A DNA stretch of 36,657 nt from Actinomycetota bacterium (GTDB taxonomy: Bacteria > Actinomycetota > Actinomycetes > Actinomycetales > Kineosporiaceae), in NCBI GenBank assembly GCA_030837345.1, contig JAUPKQ010000122.1, positions 1 to 36,657 on the forward strand. The letters run 5' to 3'. The notes under the pieces are model-generated. The model saw only the letters and a program-made list of their open reading frames with translations. It had not been told where the DNA came from and ran no database searches. A program made the position numbers and the translations under genes. This document shows, in pieces, positions 25,025 to 32,920 of the stretch (its first letter is position 1; each line of letters opens with the position of its first letter).

Positions 25025-25135
25025 GTGAGGACAGGGTCCTCGGCCCGGTGGGAGGTGTCCGGTTTGGGCGTGCAACGCGACGGGACCGGTCCGGTCCGTC
25101 CGGGGTCCGGGCAGCCCCGGGACACAGGAACGGGC

Positions 25136-27121
25136 ATGGATGACGTGGCCCCTCCGGACGGCGGTCTCGGGGCGGCTCTCGCCGGGCTGTGGGTGGAGAA
25201 CCGGCCGGCGATCGAACAGCAACTCCTGCGGATCGAGGCGGCCGCGGGCGCGGCGCTCCGGGACGCCCTCACCCCCTCGCAGCAGCAGGAGGGGCGGGTG
25301 GCCGCGCACCAGCTCGCCGGGTCCCTCGGCTCGTTCGGATTCCACGAGGGCACCCGTGTCGCCCGTCAGCTGGAGGCCCTGCTGCGGCAGGCCGTCCCCG
25401 AGGCGCGGGCGCTCTCGGAGGGCGCGGTCGCCCTCCGGGAGCTCGTCCTGGAGCAGCCGCCGATCGAGGTGTCCGCCCTCGTCAAGGACGAGGACGAGGA
25501 GCCCGAGCACCGTCTGCTGATCGTCTCCGACGACCTCGCCTACGCGGACGACCTCGAACGCGAGGCACGGCTCCTCGGGCACCAGGTGTATTCGCTGCCC
25601 CACCCTCTGCCGAAGGTTCTCGAACGCGGCACGACCGCGGCGATCGTCGATCTGGGCCGGGGCGGGGGCGCGTTCCTGGACCGGGCCGAACGGGACGGGA
25701 TCGGCGTCCCGTTCTTCGCCATCACCGACGCCACGGATTTCGGCACCCGGTCGCGGCTGCTGAGGCTGAGGACGCTCGGCGTCTTCCGCCGGACGGACCA
25801 CACCCGTCACATCCTCCAGTTCGCGGTCGCCGCTCTGGAGGACGCCGAGCCAGCCGAGCACGTCACGGTCCTCGCCGTGGCACAGGACGCGGTGATGTGC
25901 GGGGCCATCGCCCAGGCGCTGTCCGACGAGAGAACCGAGGTCTCGATCGCGACCGACCTCGAATCATGCTGGAACGCCCTCCACGAGGTCCGCCCGTCCG
26001 TCGTCGTCACGCACTGGACGACGACGGGTCCGAAGGTCGCGCATCTCCTGCGCACGGACCCGCGGTGGTCGTCCCTCCCCCTGATCGGGGTCGCCGAATC
26101 CGAGTCCGTGCCGTCCCTCGAGTCGGCCGCCGAAGCGGGAGCGATCACCGTCCAGGCCCGGGACGGCGGTGTCCCCGGGCTGCGGGCCGGGGTGAGCGCC
26201 GTCCTGACCCAGGCCTCCCGCCTCACCCGGCTCTCCGAGTTCGATCCCTCGACGGGGTGCGACCGGTGGGAGGACGCCGAGCGGAGCATCGACCGCCTGC
26301 TGCGGATCGGGGAGCGGACCGCGCTCAACGTCGTCATCGCCCAGGTCGAGGTGCGCTCCGACCCCTCGGACGGTGTCGGGGCGAACAGCCTCCAGGACCT
26401 GCTGGTGCACCAGGTGGTCCACCACATCCGGCGTGCTCTCCGCCGGGAGGACGTCATCACCCGTAACGGTGACGGGCGGCTGACCCTCGCGCTCTACAAC
26501 TGTCCCGCCGACATCGCCGTCAAACGGCTCCTGGGAGTCCTGCACGCGGTGGAGATCTCCCGCGAACGGACGTTCCGGCCCCTGCACGTGCGCGCCGGGG
26601 TCGCCGTCCGGCCGAGGGACGGCGCCGACCTGCCGGCGCTGCTCCGCGCCTCGGAACGCGCCCTGAGCGCGACGACCCCCGGCCGTCCCGTCCTGGACGC
26701 CGAGACCTTCGAGGAGTCGCAGGCCCCGCAGGGCGACAAGGGCACTGTCGACGTCGTGATCGTCGAGGACGACCCCGCCGTCGCCTCGCTGATCAACCAC
26801 GCGCTCGGTCTGCGTCAGCTCACCTCCCTCTGGATCGCCGACGGCTCGGAGGCCGCGCTCCGGCTCTGTTCGGGCGAGGTGAATCCCCGGCTCGTCCTGC
26901 TCGACATCGGGCTTCCCGGCCTCGACGGATTCGGCGTGATGTCCCGCCTGAAGCAGGCGAGGGTGCTCGATACCGTCCCCGTGATCGTCCTCACCGCCCG
27001 GTACCAGGAGGCGGAGACGCTGCGTGCCTTCGAACTGGGCGCCACCGACCACATGACCAAACCGTTCAGCATCCCGGTGCTCCTCAACCGGATCGAACGC
27101 GTCCTCGGGCAACGGACGTGA
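25136..27121 (+). CDS. Hpt-REC-REC-GGDEF-like-REC signalling scaffold
   Basis: 661 aa. ATG at 25136 with AGGAA 5 bases upstream. Residues 10-100 are an Hpt domain (VAAHQLAGSLGSFGF, H58). Residues 125-245 are a receiver-like domain (RLLIVSDDLAYADDLE, AAIVDLGRG). Residues 250-370 are a second receiver fold in which the phospho-acceptor position is His (VVVTHW), so it is probably not phosphorylated. Residues 385-525 follow the GGDEF cyclase fold, but the signature reads NGDGR, so it is unlikely to make c-di-GMP. Residues 538-661 are an intact receiver (VVIVEDDPAV, VLLDIGLPGLDG with D590, TKPF). No DNA-binding domain. Its stop overlaps the HEAT-protein GTG (GTGA), and a GT2 follows, so it is best read as the regulator of polysaccharide synthesis. 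Confidence 0.85.
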   Translation: MDDVAPPDGGLGAALAGLWVENRPAIEQQLLRIEAAAGAALRDALTPSQQQEGRVAAHQLAGSLGSFGFHEGTRVARQLEALLRQAVPEARALSEGAVALRELVLEQPPIEVSALVKDEDEEPEHRLLIVSDDLAYADDLEREARLLGHQVYSLPHPLPKVLERGTTAAIVDLGRGGGAFLDRAERDGIGVPFFAITDATDFGTRSRLLRLRTLGVFRRTDHTRHILQFAVAALEDAEPAEHVTVLAVAQDAVMCGAIAQALSDERTEVSIATDLESCWNALHEVRPSVVVTHWTTTGPKVAHLLRTDPRWSSLPLIGVAESESVPSLESAAEAGAITVQARDGGVPGLRAGVSAVLTQASRLTRLSEFDPSTGCDRWEDAERSIDRLLRIGERTALNVVIAQVEVRSDPSDGVGANSLQDLLVHQVVHHIRRALRREDVITRNGDGRLTLALYNCPADIAVKRLLGVLHAVEISRERTFRPLHVRAGVAVRPRDGADLPALLRASERALSATTPGRPVLDAETFEESQAPQGDKGTVDVVIVEDDPAVASLINHALGLRQLTSLWIADGSEAALRLCSGEVNPRLVLLDIGLPGLDGFGVMSRLKQARVLDTVPVIVLTARYQEAETLRAFELGATDHMTKPFSIPVLLNRIERVLGQRT

Positions 27122-28191
27122 CCGCCTCCGGACTCGTCACCGTGATCGGCCAGGTGATGCTCGGGATCTACGGACTTCTGCTCCTGCTGCTGGTGGCCGG
27201 GGTGCTCCGGACGGCGCACCGGGCCCGGCGGGCCCGCGTGACGGACGAGGTGAGCCACGAGATCCTCGCGGCGCTGGCCGACCACGAGACGGCCCCGGAC
27301 GACCGGGCCGCCGCGGCCGCGCTGGCCCGGATCGCGGACACGGCGCGAACACTGCGCGGAACCGAGGTCCGCCTCACCCTGATGGCGGTGGCGACGGCGG
27401 TCGGGGGCGAGTCGCTCGCGGCGCTGCGCGACGTCGCCGACCGCCTGGGCCTGATCGCGCAGGCGGAGCGGTCGGCACGTCACCGGTCCTGGGTGGAACG
27501 CCTGCTGGCGGCGAGATTCCTCACCGCCTTGTCCGTCACCTCCGGGACGGTCCGGCTGCTGCTGCGCGACCCGCACTGCGCGGTCCGGGCCCAGGCTGCC
27601 GCCTGGGTGACCGTGAACGACTCCCCCGAGACGGTCGGCGTCCTCGGGACGCTTCTCGTCGACCCGGATCCGCGATGCCGGTTCGCCGCGAAGGACACCC
27701 TCGCCCGTCTCGGCACGCGCGCGAGCGCCCAGGTCGAGAGCCTGCTGCGCAGTCCCGACCCGATAGTGCGGCGGAGCGCCCTGGAGATCGCGGGCGCCGC
27801 CGGTGACCCCGTCTACCTGCCGGCGCTGCGGGAGATCGCCCTCACCGGCGAACCCGCGCACCAGGCGCTGGCGGCCACGGCCCTCGGGGCCACCGGGGAT
27901 CCCGAAGTCACCGGCGTCCTCCGGGACCTCCTCGGGCACCCGGACGCGACGGTCCGCCACCACACGGTGACGGCACTCGCGGCGACCGCGGACTGGCGGC
28001 ACGCGGCCGACATCGTGCCGCTCCTCCACGACAGGTCCCACACGGTCCGCAGGGCGGCGGGGATGGGGTTGCTCCGGCTCGGCGCACCGGGGCTGATCCT
28101 TTTGCGCGAGGCCGCGTCACGCGATTCCGAGGAGTCCCCGGTCGCGCAGCAGATTCTGCAGTATCACGACTTCGCCAGCGGAAGGGTCTGA
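27118..28191 (+). CDS. Membrane-anchored HEAT-repeat protein
   Basis: 357 aa from a GTG at 27118 that overlaps the upstream stop. One N-terminal helix (VIGQVMLGIYGLLLLLLVAGVL, residues 8-30) puts the remainder in the cytoplasm (RTAHRARRAR follows). Residues 120-357 are tandem HEAT/PBS-lyase-type repeats: LLRDPHCAVRAQAAAWVTV, LLVDPDPRCRFAAKDTLARLG, LLRSPDPIVRRSALEIAGAAG, LLGHPDATVRHHTVTALAA, LLHDRSHTVRRAAGMGLLRLG. Such repeats mediate protein-protein contacts. Position between the signalling scaffold and the glycosyltransferase, with overlaps on both sides (GTGA and TGATG), suggests an adaptor that links signal to synthase. Confidence 0.85.
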   Translation: MTASGLVTVIGQVMLGIYGLLLLLLVAGVLRTAHRARRARVTDEVSHEILAALADHETAPDDRAAAAALARIADTARTLRGTEVRLTLMAVATAVGGESLAALRDVADRLGLIAQAERSARHRSWVERLLAARFLTALSVTSGTVRLLLRDPHCAVRAQAAAWVTVNDSPETVGVLGTLLVDPDPRCRFAAKDTLARLGTRASAQVESLLRSPDPIVRRSALEIAGAAGDPVYLPALREIALTGEPAHQALAATALGATGDPEVTGVLRDLLGHPDATVRHHTVTALAATADWRHAADIVPLLHDRSHTVRRAAGMGLLRLGAPGLILLREAASRDSEESPVAQQILQYHDFASGRV

Positions 28192-29618
28192 TGTCCGACG
28201 TCGTCCTGAGGGCGTCGAGGTTCCTGTTCCTCGTCGGCAATGTGACAGTCCTCTTCTACTTCGCCCTCACCAGCACGTTCTACCTGTTCCTCATGATGTC
28301 GGCGGCCCTTGACCTGCGGCGCGCCTACCTCCGGGATCATGGCGAGCTGCTGGCCCGCTTCCTGTCCTCGGAGTTCCTTCCGACGATCACTGTGCTCGTC
28401 CCCGCCCACGACGAGGCGCCGACGATCGAGAACAGCGTCCGCTCGCTCCTCACCCTCAGCTACCCGCAGCTGGAGATCGTGGTCGTCGACGACGGCTCGG
28501 CCGACGCGACCCTCGACACCCTCGTCACCGCGTTCGAGCTGCGGCCGGTGCCGTTGCCCTTCGACGCGCTGATCCCCTCCACGCCCGTCGAGACGGTCTA
28601 CCGCTCCTACCGCCACCCGAACCTCCTCGTCGGCGCCAAGACGAACGGGGGGAAGGCCGATGCGCTCAACGCCGCCCTCTGCCTGGCGGGCGGCGACCTC
28701 GTCTGCGCCGTCGACGCCGACACGATCATCGACGTCGAGGCCCTCCAGCGGTTGGTCCTGCCGTTCATCGGGTCGGACGACGCGATCGCCTCCGGGGCGA
28801 CGATCCGGGTGGCCAACGGATGCCGGGTCCGTGACGGCAGGGTGATCGAGGATCGGCTGCCGCACTCCTTCCTCGCCGTCCTCCAGGCCGTCGAGTACCT
28901 CAGATGCTTCCTGTTCGGCCGGGTGGGGTGGAACCGGATCGGCGGGAACCTGGTGATCTCCGGCGCCTTCGGGCTGTTCCGGCGGGACGCTCTCGTCCAG
29001 GCCGGTGGGTACGCGAGGACGGTCGGCGAGGACGTCGAACTCGTCGTCCGCCTGCGCCGTCGCCGCCGGGAGCAGGGGCTGCCGGCCGGTGTCCACTTCG
29101 TCCCCGACCCCATCGCCTGGACCGAGGTGCCCGAGAACCTCCGCACCCTCGCCAGCCAGCGCGAACGGTGGCACCGGGGACTGACCGACACCCTCTGGCG
29201 CCACCGCACGATGATGTTCAACCCGCGGTACGGGGTGCTCGGCGTCTTCGTCTTCCCGGTGTTCCTCGGGGTGGAGTGGCTCGCCCCCGTCGCCGAGGCC
29301 GTCGGGATCCTCTCGCTCCCCGCCGGGCTCGCCCTGCACGCCGTCAACATCCCGTTCGCACTGACGCTCCTGCTGGTCTCCATCGGCTTCTCGGCCCTGC
29401 TGTCCACCCTCGCCGTCCTGCTGGAGGAGATCACCTACTCCCGCTACCGGCGCCGGCGCGACCGGGTGGTCCTCCTCGCCGGCGCGCTCGTCGAGAACCT
29501 CGGCTACCGGCAGCTCACCGTGTTCTGGCGTCTTCGGGGCATCGCCAACCAGCTGCGCGGCAAGACGCACTGGGGCACGATGCCCCGCCGGGGGTTCACC
29601 CCCGCCCGCCGGAGCTGA
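28191..29618 (+). CDS. Processive family-2 glycosyltransferase (exopolysaccharide synthase)
   Basis: 475 aa; ATG at 28191 shares its first base with the upstream stop (TGATG). An N-terminal helix (residues 12-38) is followed by the GT-A domain: ITVLVPAHDEAPTIENS, VVVDDGSAD (D100/D101), KTNGGKADALNAAL, AVDADTII (DXD, D175/D177), ISGAFGLFRRDAL, VGEDVELVVRLRR (E280/D281), SQRERWHRG (QXXRW motif, Q323-W327). The last motif marks processive synthases such as PgaC, hyaluronan and cellulose synthases. Three or four C-terminal helices (352-408, 426-436) would form the translocation pore. No PilZ domain. The polymer is unknown. Confidence 0.92.
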   Translation: MSDVVLRASRFLFLVGNVTVLFYFALTSTFYLFLMMSAALDLRRAYLRDHGELLARFLSSEFLPTITVLVPAHDEAPTIENSVRSLLTLSYPQLEIVVVDDGSADATLDTLVTAFELRPVPLPFDALIPSTPVETVYRSYRHPNLLVGAKTNGGKADALNAALCLAGGDLVCAVDADTIIDVEALQRLVLPFIGSDDAIASGATIRVANGCRVRDGRVIEDRLPHSFLAVLQAVEYLRCFLFGRVGWNRIGGNLVISGAFGLFRRDALVQAGGYARTVGEDVELVVRLRRRRREQGLPAGVHFVPDPIAWTEVPENLRTLASQRERWHRGLTDTLWRHRTMMFNPRYGVLGVFVFPVFLGVEWLAPVAEAVGILSLPAGLALHAVNIPFALTLLLVSIGFSALLSTLAVLLEEITYSRYRRRRDRVVLLAGALVENLGYRQLTVFWRLRGIANQLRGKTHWGTMPRRGFTPARRS

Positions 29619-29639
29619 CGCCACCCGCCGGAGCTGACG
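29605..29639 (+). repeat. 16-bp direct duplication at the GT2 stop codon
   Basis: CCCGCCGGAGCTGACG occurs at 29605-29620 and 29624-29639, a 19-bp-offset duplication that repeats the last codons and stop of the GT2 gene. It fills most of the 38 bases between the GT2 stop and the convergent chemoreceptor stop. Replication slippage is the simplest explanation. Confidence 0.6.
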
Positions 29640-29656
29640 GCAGGGGAACGACGCGG

Positions 29657-31267
29657 TCAGACCCGGAAGTGCGCGACCATCTTCTCGAGGTCACGGGCCA
29701 TCTCGCTGAGCCGGACCACGGACTCACGGGACTGGGCGACGCTGTCACCGGCCACCTGCGAGGCGGAGGCGAGCCCGGCGATGTTGGCGGCGATCCCGCC
29801 CGATCCCTCGGCCGCCGCCGCGACGCTGACATTCATCTGGGCCGTGGTGGTGCTCTGCTCCTCGACCGCGCCGGCGATGCTCGCCTGGAACTCGTTGATC
29901 TGCTGGATGACCGCGCTGATACGGGCGATCGCGGCGACCACTCCCTCGGTGTCCGCCTGGATCGTCGCCACCTGACGGGCGATGTCCTCGGTGGCCCGGC
30001 CGGTCTCACCGGCCAGCTCCTTCACCTCACCGGCCACCACGGCGAAGCCCTTGCCGGACTCCCCCGCCCGGGCGGCCTCGATGGTGGCGTTCAGGGCGAG
30101 CAGATTGGTCTGTTCGGCGATCAAGGTGATCACCTTGACGACGTCCGCGATCTGCTCCGACGACTCCCCGAGCTTGGCGATCTGGGCGGTGGCGGCATCC
30201 GCGATCCCGACGGCGTGCTCGACGACCTTGACCGCTTCCTGCGCGCTCCGGGCGATCGCCCGGATCGACTCCCCGATCTCCTCCGACCCCTTCGCCACGA
30301 CGTTGACGCTGTTCGAGACCTGCCCGGCGGCGATCGACACGGCCTGGGCCTGCGCCGAGGTGTGCTGGGCGGACGCCGCGACCGAGTCCGAGGTCTCGGC
30401 GATCCCCTCGGCGGTGCCCGAGAGGGCACCGATCGACCTGGCGACCGACGCCACCACGGACCGCATGTCCTCCTGGGCCGCGTTCAGGGAGCGGGCCATC
30501 TCCCCGACCTCGTCCGCCGAGCGCACCTCCACGCCACGGGTGAGGTCACCGCTCGCCATCGCGTCCAGCACCGCCCGCACCGACAGCAGGGAGCGGATGA
30601 TGCTGTTGATCACGAACCAGGACACCACGCTGACGAGCAGGACGGTGAGCGCGAAGGTGACCCACTGGATCCGCTGTCCCGAAGCGCGGTCGGCGGCCGT
30701 CGCCTTCGCGCTCTCGGCCACGCTTTTCAGGAACTGGGCGCGCTCGTTCGCGATGACGGTGCTGACCAGGTAGTTGTCGACGTCGATCCGTGCCCACGAC
30801 TGCCGGGCCTGCGCCTGGTCGAGCGCGGCGCTGTCGACGTACCGGGTGACGGTCGTGACGTAGTCGTCGACGACCGTGCGGATCCGCCGCACCGACCGCG
30901 TCTCCCGCGGCGGGAGCGCGATGGCGGAGAGCTGCCGCACCAGGGTCGTCGCCTCCTGGACCCGTTGCTCCAGCCTGGCGGGCTGCGACCGGGGATCGTC
31001 GCGGATCACCGCCTGGAGCCCGTTCACCTTCAGGTCGCTCGCGACCCGGTCCAGTTGCAGCACCAGACCGGACGCCGCGTCGAGCCGTGACTGCGCGGCG
31101 TCGGCGTTCGCGGTGCCGCGGTTGTTCGCCGTGGCCACCCCCACCGAGATCAGCAGCGCGATCAGGCTGACGGCGACCAGGGCGCCGAGCTTGACCCGGA
31201 TCGACAGGTCCAGCAGCCACTGGAGCGCCGGACGCTTCCGGCCCGGGGACGACGTGGCGAGATCCAT
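29657..31267 (-). CDS. Methyl-accepting chemotaxis protein
   Basis: 536 aa. TM1 is at about 25-47 ([20 protein letters not shown]), followed by a four-helix-bundle sensor of about 150 residues, TM2 at 203-222 ([19 protein letters not shown]), HAMP to about 276 ([29 protein letters not shown]) and the long coiled-coil signalling domain. The hairpin tip is conserved ([38 protein letters not shown]). No C-terminal CheR/CheB pentapeptide is seen. It starts 27 bases after the binding-protein stop, so the two form an operon. No cheA, cheW, cheY or flagellar genes are in the window; they would be elsewhere. Presence implies motility or an equivalent surface behaviour. Confidence 0.93.
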   Translation of the reverse strand: MDLATSSPGRKRPALQWLLDLSIRVKLGALVAVSLIALLISVGVATANNRGTANADAAQSRLDAASGLVLQLDRVASDLKVNGLQAVIRDDPRSQPARLEQRVQEATTLVRQLSAIALPPRETRSVRRIRTVVDDYVTTVTRYVDSAALDQAQARQSWARIDVDNYLVSTVIANERAQFLKSVAESAKATAADRASGQRIQWVTFALTVLLVSVVSWFVINSIIRSLLSVRAVLDAMASGDLTRGVEVRSADEVGEMARSLNAAQEDMRSVVASVARSIGALSGTAEGIAETSDSVAASAQHTSAQAQAVSIAAGQVSNSVNVVAKGSEEIGESIRAIARSAQEAVKVVEHAVGIADAATAQIAKLGESSEQIADVVKVITLIAEQTNLLALNATIEAARAGESGKGFAVVAGEVKELAGETGRATEDIARQVATIQADTEGVVAAIARISAVIQQINEFQASIAGAVEEQSTTTAQMNVSVAAAAEGSGGIAANIAGLASASQVAGDSVAQSRESVVRLSEMARDLEKMVAHFRV

Positions 31268-31294
31268 GAGATGTCCTTCACTCGGTTCGAGGGG

Positions 31295-32389
31295 TCAGCT
31301 CCGGATCTGCTCGGCGGAAAAGACCCCACCGTCGACGAGGATCCGCTGGTAGTTGGCCTTCGTGACGCTCACGGGAGCGAGCAGGAACGTCGGTACGACC
31401 TTGGCGCCGTTGTGGTACTGGGTCGTGTCGTTCACCTCGGGGGTCCCTCCGGTGAGCACGGAGTTGACCATCTGGACGGCGACCTTGGCCAGCTCCCGCA
31501 TGTCCTTGTCGATCGTGTGGCCCTGGATGCCCTTGGCGATGAGCTTCACCGAGTCGAGCTGGGCGTCCTGGCCGGTGATCGCCGGGTACGGCCGCGACGG
31601 CTTCCCGTAGCCCGCGTCGCCCAGCGCCTGAATGATGCCCCGGGCGAGCCCGTCGTTGGGGGACAGCACCGCGTCCACCCGCCGGCCGGCGTAGTGCGCG
31701 GTGAGGAGTTTCGCCATCCGGGCTCTGGCGTCCTCCCCTTTCCAGCCGGGGATCGCGACCTGGGAGAACGCCGTCTCCTTGCTGACGACGACCAGCTTCC
31801 CCGAGGCGAGGTACGGCCTCAGCCCGGCCATCGCACCCTTGAAGAAGTAGGTGGCGTTGTTGTCGTTCGGCGATCCGGCGAACAGCTCGATGGTGAACGG
31901 CCCTTTGCCGGCGGCCAGCCCCAGGGTGTCGATCAGGTACTCGGCCTGAAGGGTCCCGACCTTCGCGTTGTCGTACGCGGCGTAGTAGTCGACGTGCGCG
32001 CTGCCGCGGATCAGCCGGTCGAAGGAGATCACCGGAATGTCCTTGGCCCCGGCGGCGTCGAGCGGCGCGGCGAGAACCGTGCCGTCGACCGCCCCGATGA
32101 CGAGCGCCCGGGGGTTCTTCCCGATGATGCCCTCAAGCTGCGTCTTCTGGGTCTGGGCGTCGTTCTCCGCGTTGACGAGCTCGGGCCGGTAGCCGAGCAG
32201 GCGCAGCTGCTCGGCGATGATGACGCCGTCCTTCTCCCAGTGGTCGTCCTTCGTCGGCATCAGCACGCCGACGAGACCGCGGTCGACGTCGGGGAGATCC
32301 TCCAAGAGGGACGCACCGGAACAACCGGACAGCATCAGGACCCCCAAGACCATCACCCCGAGTGACCGGCTGACAGTTCTCGATCTCAC
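31295..32389 (-). CDS. Sugar-binding lipoprotein, periplasmic-binding-protein type (ChvE-like)
   Basis: 364 aa. GTG at 32389 is chosen because AGGGGAGG lies 6-7 bases upstream and it opens a lipoprotein signal (VSRSLGVMVLGVLMLSGC, lipobox LSGC). The mature part is a peripl_BP_4 fold: GVLMPTKDDHWEKDG, LVNAENDAQTQKTQLEGII, ALVIGAVDGTVLAAPLDAAGAKDIPVISFDRLI, YAAYDNAKVGTLQAEYLI, VDAVLSPNDGLARGIIQAL, ITGQDAQLDSVKLIAKG. This is closest to ChvE/multiple-sugar binding proteins. No permease or ATPase follows; instead the next gene is a chemoreceptor. It may present a sugar to that receptor rather than feed a transporter. Confidence 0.92.
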   Translation of the reverse strand: MRSRTVSRSLGVMVLGVLMLSGCSGASLLEDLPDVDRGLVGVLMPTKDDHWEKDGVIIAEQLRLLGYRPELVNAENDAQTQKTQLEGIIGKNPRALVIGAVDGTVLAAPLDAAGAKDIPVISFDRLIRGSAHVDYYAAYDNAKVGTLQAEYLIDTLGLAAGKGPFTIELFAGSPNDNNATYFFKGAMAGLRPYLASGKLVVVSKETAFSQVAIPGWKGEDARARMAKLLTAHYAGRRVDAVLSPNDGLARGIIQALGDAGYGKPSRPYPAITGQDAQLDSVKLIAKGIQGHTIDKDMRELAKVAVQMVNSVLTGGTPEVNDTTQYHNGAKVVPTFLLAPVSVTKANYQRILVDGGVFSAEQIRS

Positions 32390-32447
32390 GGTGGGCCTCC
32401 CCTGGCCTGGTGACAGCCCTCGCCCTCCAGTTCTCCTCATCCTCCTC

Positions 32448-32475
32448 ATATCGGAAAGTGACATCCCGGGCTGAA
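32448..32475 (-). promoter_or_regulatory. FliA/WhiG-like promoter of the binding-protein/chemoreceptor operon
   Basis: On the minus strand, TTCA (32475-32472), 16 bases and TCCGATAT (32455-32448) match the motility sigma consensus (CTCA/TAAA, N15-17, GCCGATAA) at 3 of 4 and 6 of 8 positions. The leader to the GTG at 32389 would be about 50 bases. A chemotaxis gene is an expected target for this sigma factor. Confidence 0.5.
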
Positions 32476-32619
32476 CCGTTCGACGGGAACCCCTCGGTGA
32501 GCGGCCGGTTCCCACGTCACCTGAACGGTCGGTCCCTGCACAGGTCCCGACATCCCAATTCGGGTCGGACACATACTCGGACCACGGGGAGTCACAACGA
32601 CGACAAGTCGGAGGAAGCG

Positions 32620-32823
32620 ATGTCGACAACACCTGAGCAGCTCCTGACGCCCGCCGAAGTCGCGGCGTTGTTCCGGGTCGACCCCAAGACGGTCACCCGC
32701 TGGGCGAACGCCGGCCGTCTGACCTCGGTACGGACCCTCGGTGGTCACCGCCGGTTCCGGGAGGCCGAGGTGCGGGCCCTGCTGGAGGGAGCCATCCCGG
32801 CCCAGCGGCCGTCCGCCGAGTGA
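32620..32823 (+). CDS. bldC: BldC-family MerR-like DNA-binding protein
   Basis: 67 aa, the usual size for BldC (68 in Streptomyces coelicolor). ATG at 32620 with GGAGG 5 bases upstream. LLTPAEVAALFRVDPKTVTRWANAGRLTSVRTLGGHRRFREAEVRALLEG covers the whole winged helix-turn-helix and matches BldC almost residue for residue. BldC binds DNA as head-to-tail oligomers and, in Streptomyces, delays sporulation. Divergent from the binding-protein/chemoreceptor operon over 230 bp, so that operon is a possible target. Confidence 0.95.
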   Translation: MSTTPEQLLTPAEVAALFRVDPKTVTRWANAGRLTSVRTLGGHRRFREAEVRALLEGAIPAQRPSAE

Positions 32824-32920
32824 GCGACCGGACCTTTTGATCGAGGGGGATCCCTCACCGGCGGTTGAGGTGGGAGGGGGCGGGGAGAGTCTGAGGCCCT
32901 GCCCCTACGGCGCCCGGACG

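Noticed and set aside
22745-25861. Extending the glycosidase-like gene to the far upstream start of its open frame
   Set aside because: The upstream part is antisense to the Hpt scaffold gene and Pro/Arg/Gly-rich; the signal peptide and ribosome-binding site place the start at 24931.
32829-32849. Sequence resembling the FliA-like element at 24989-25009 downstream of bldC
   Set aside because: The shared part (CGGACCTTT, then TCGAGG) is not followed by a -10-like box at the right distance and no gene starts downstream on that strand; it may be part of a weak terminator.
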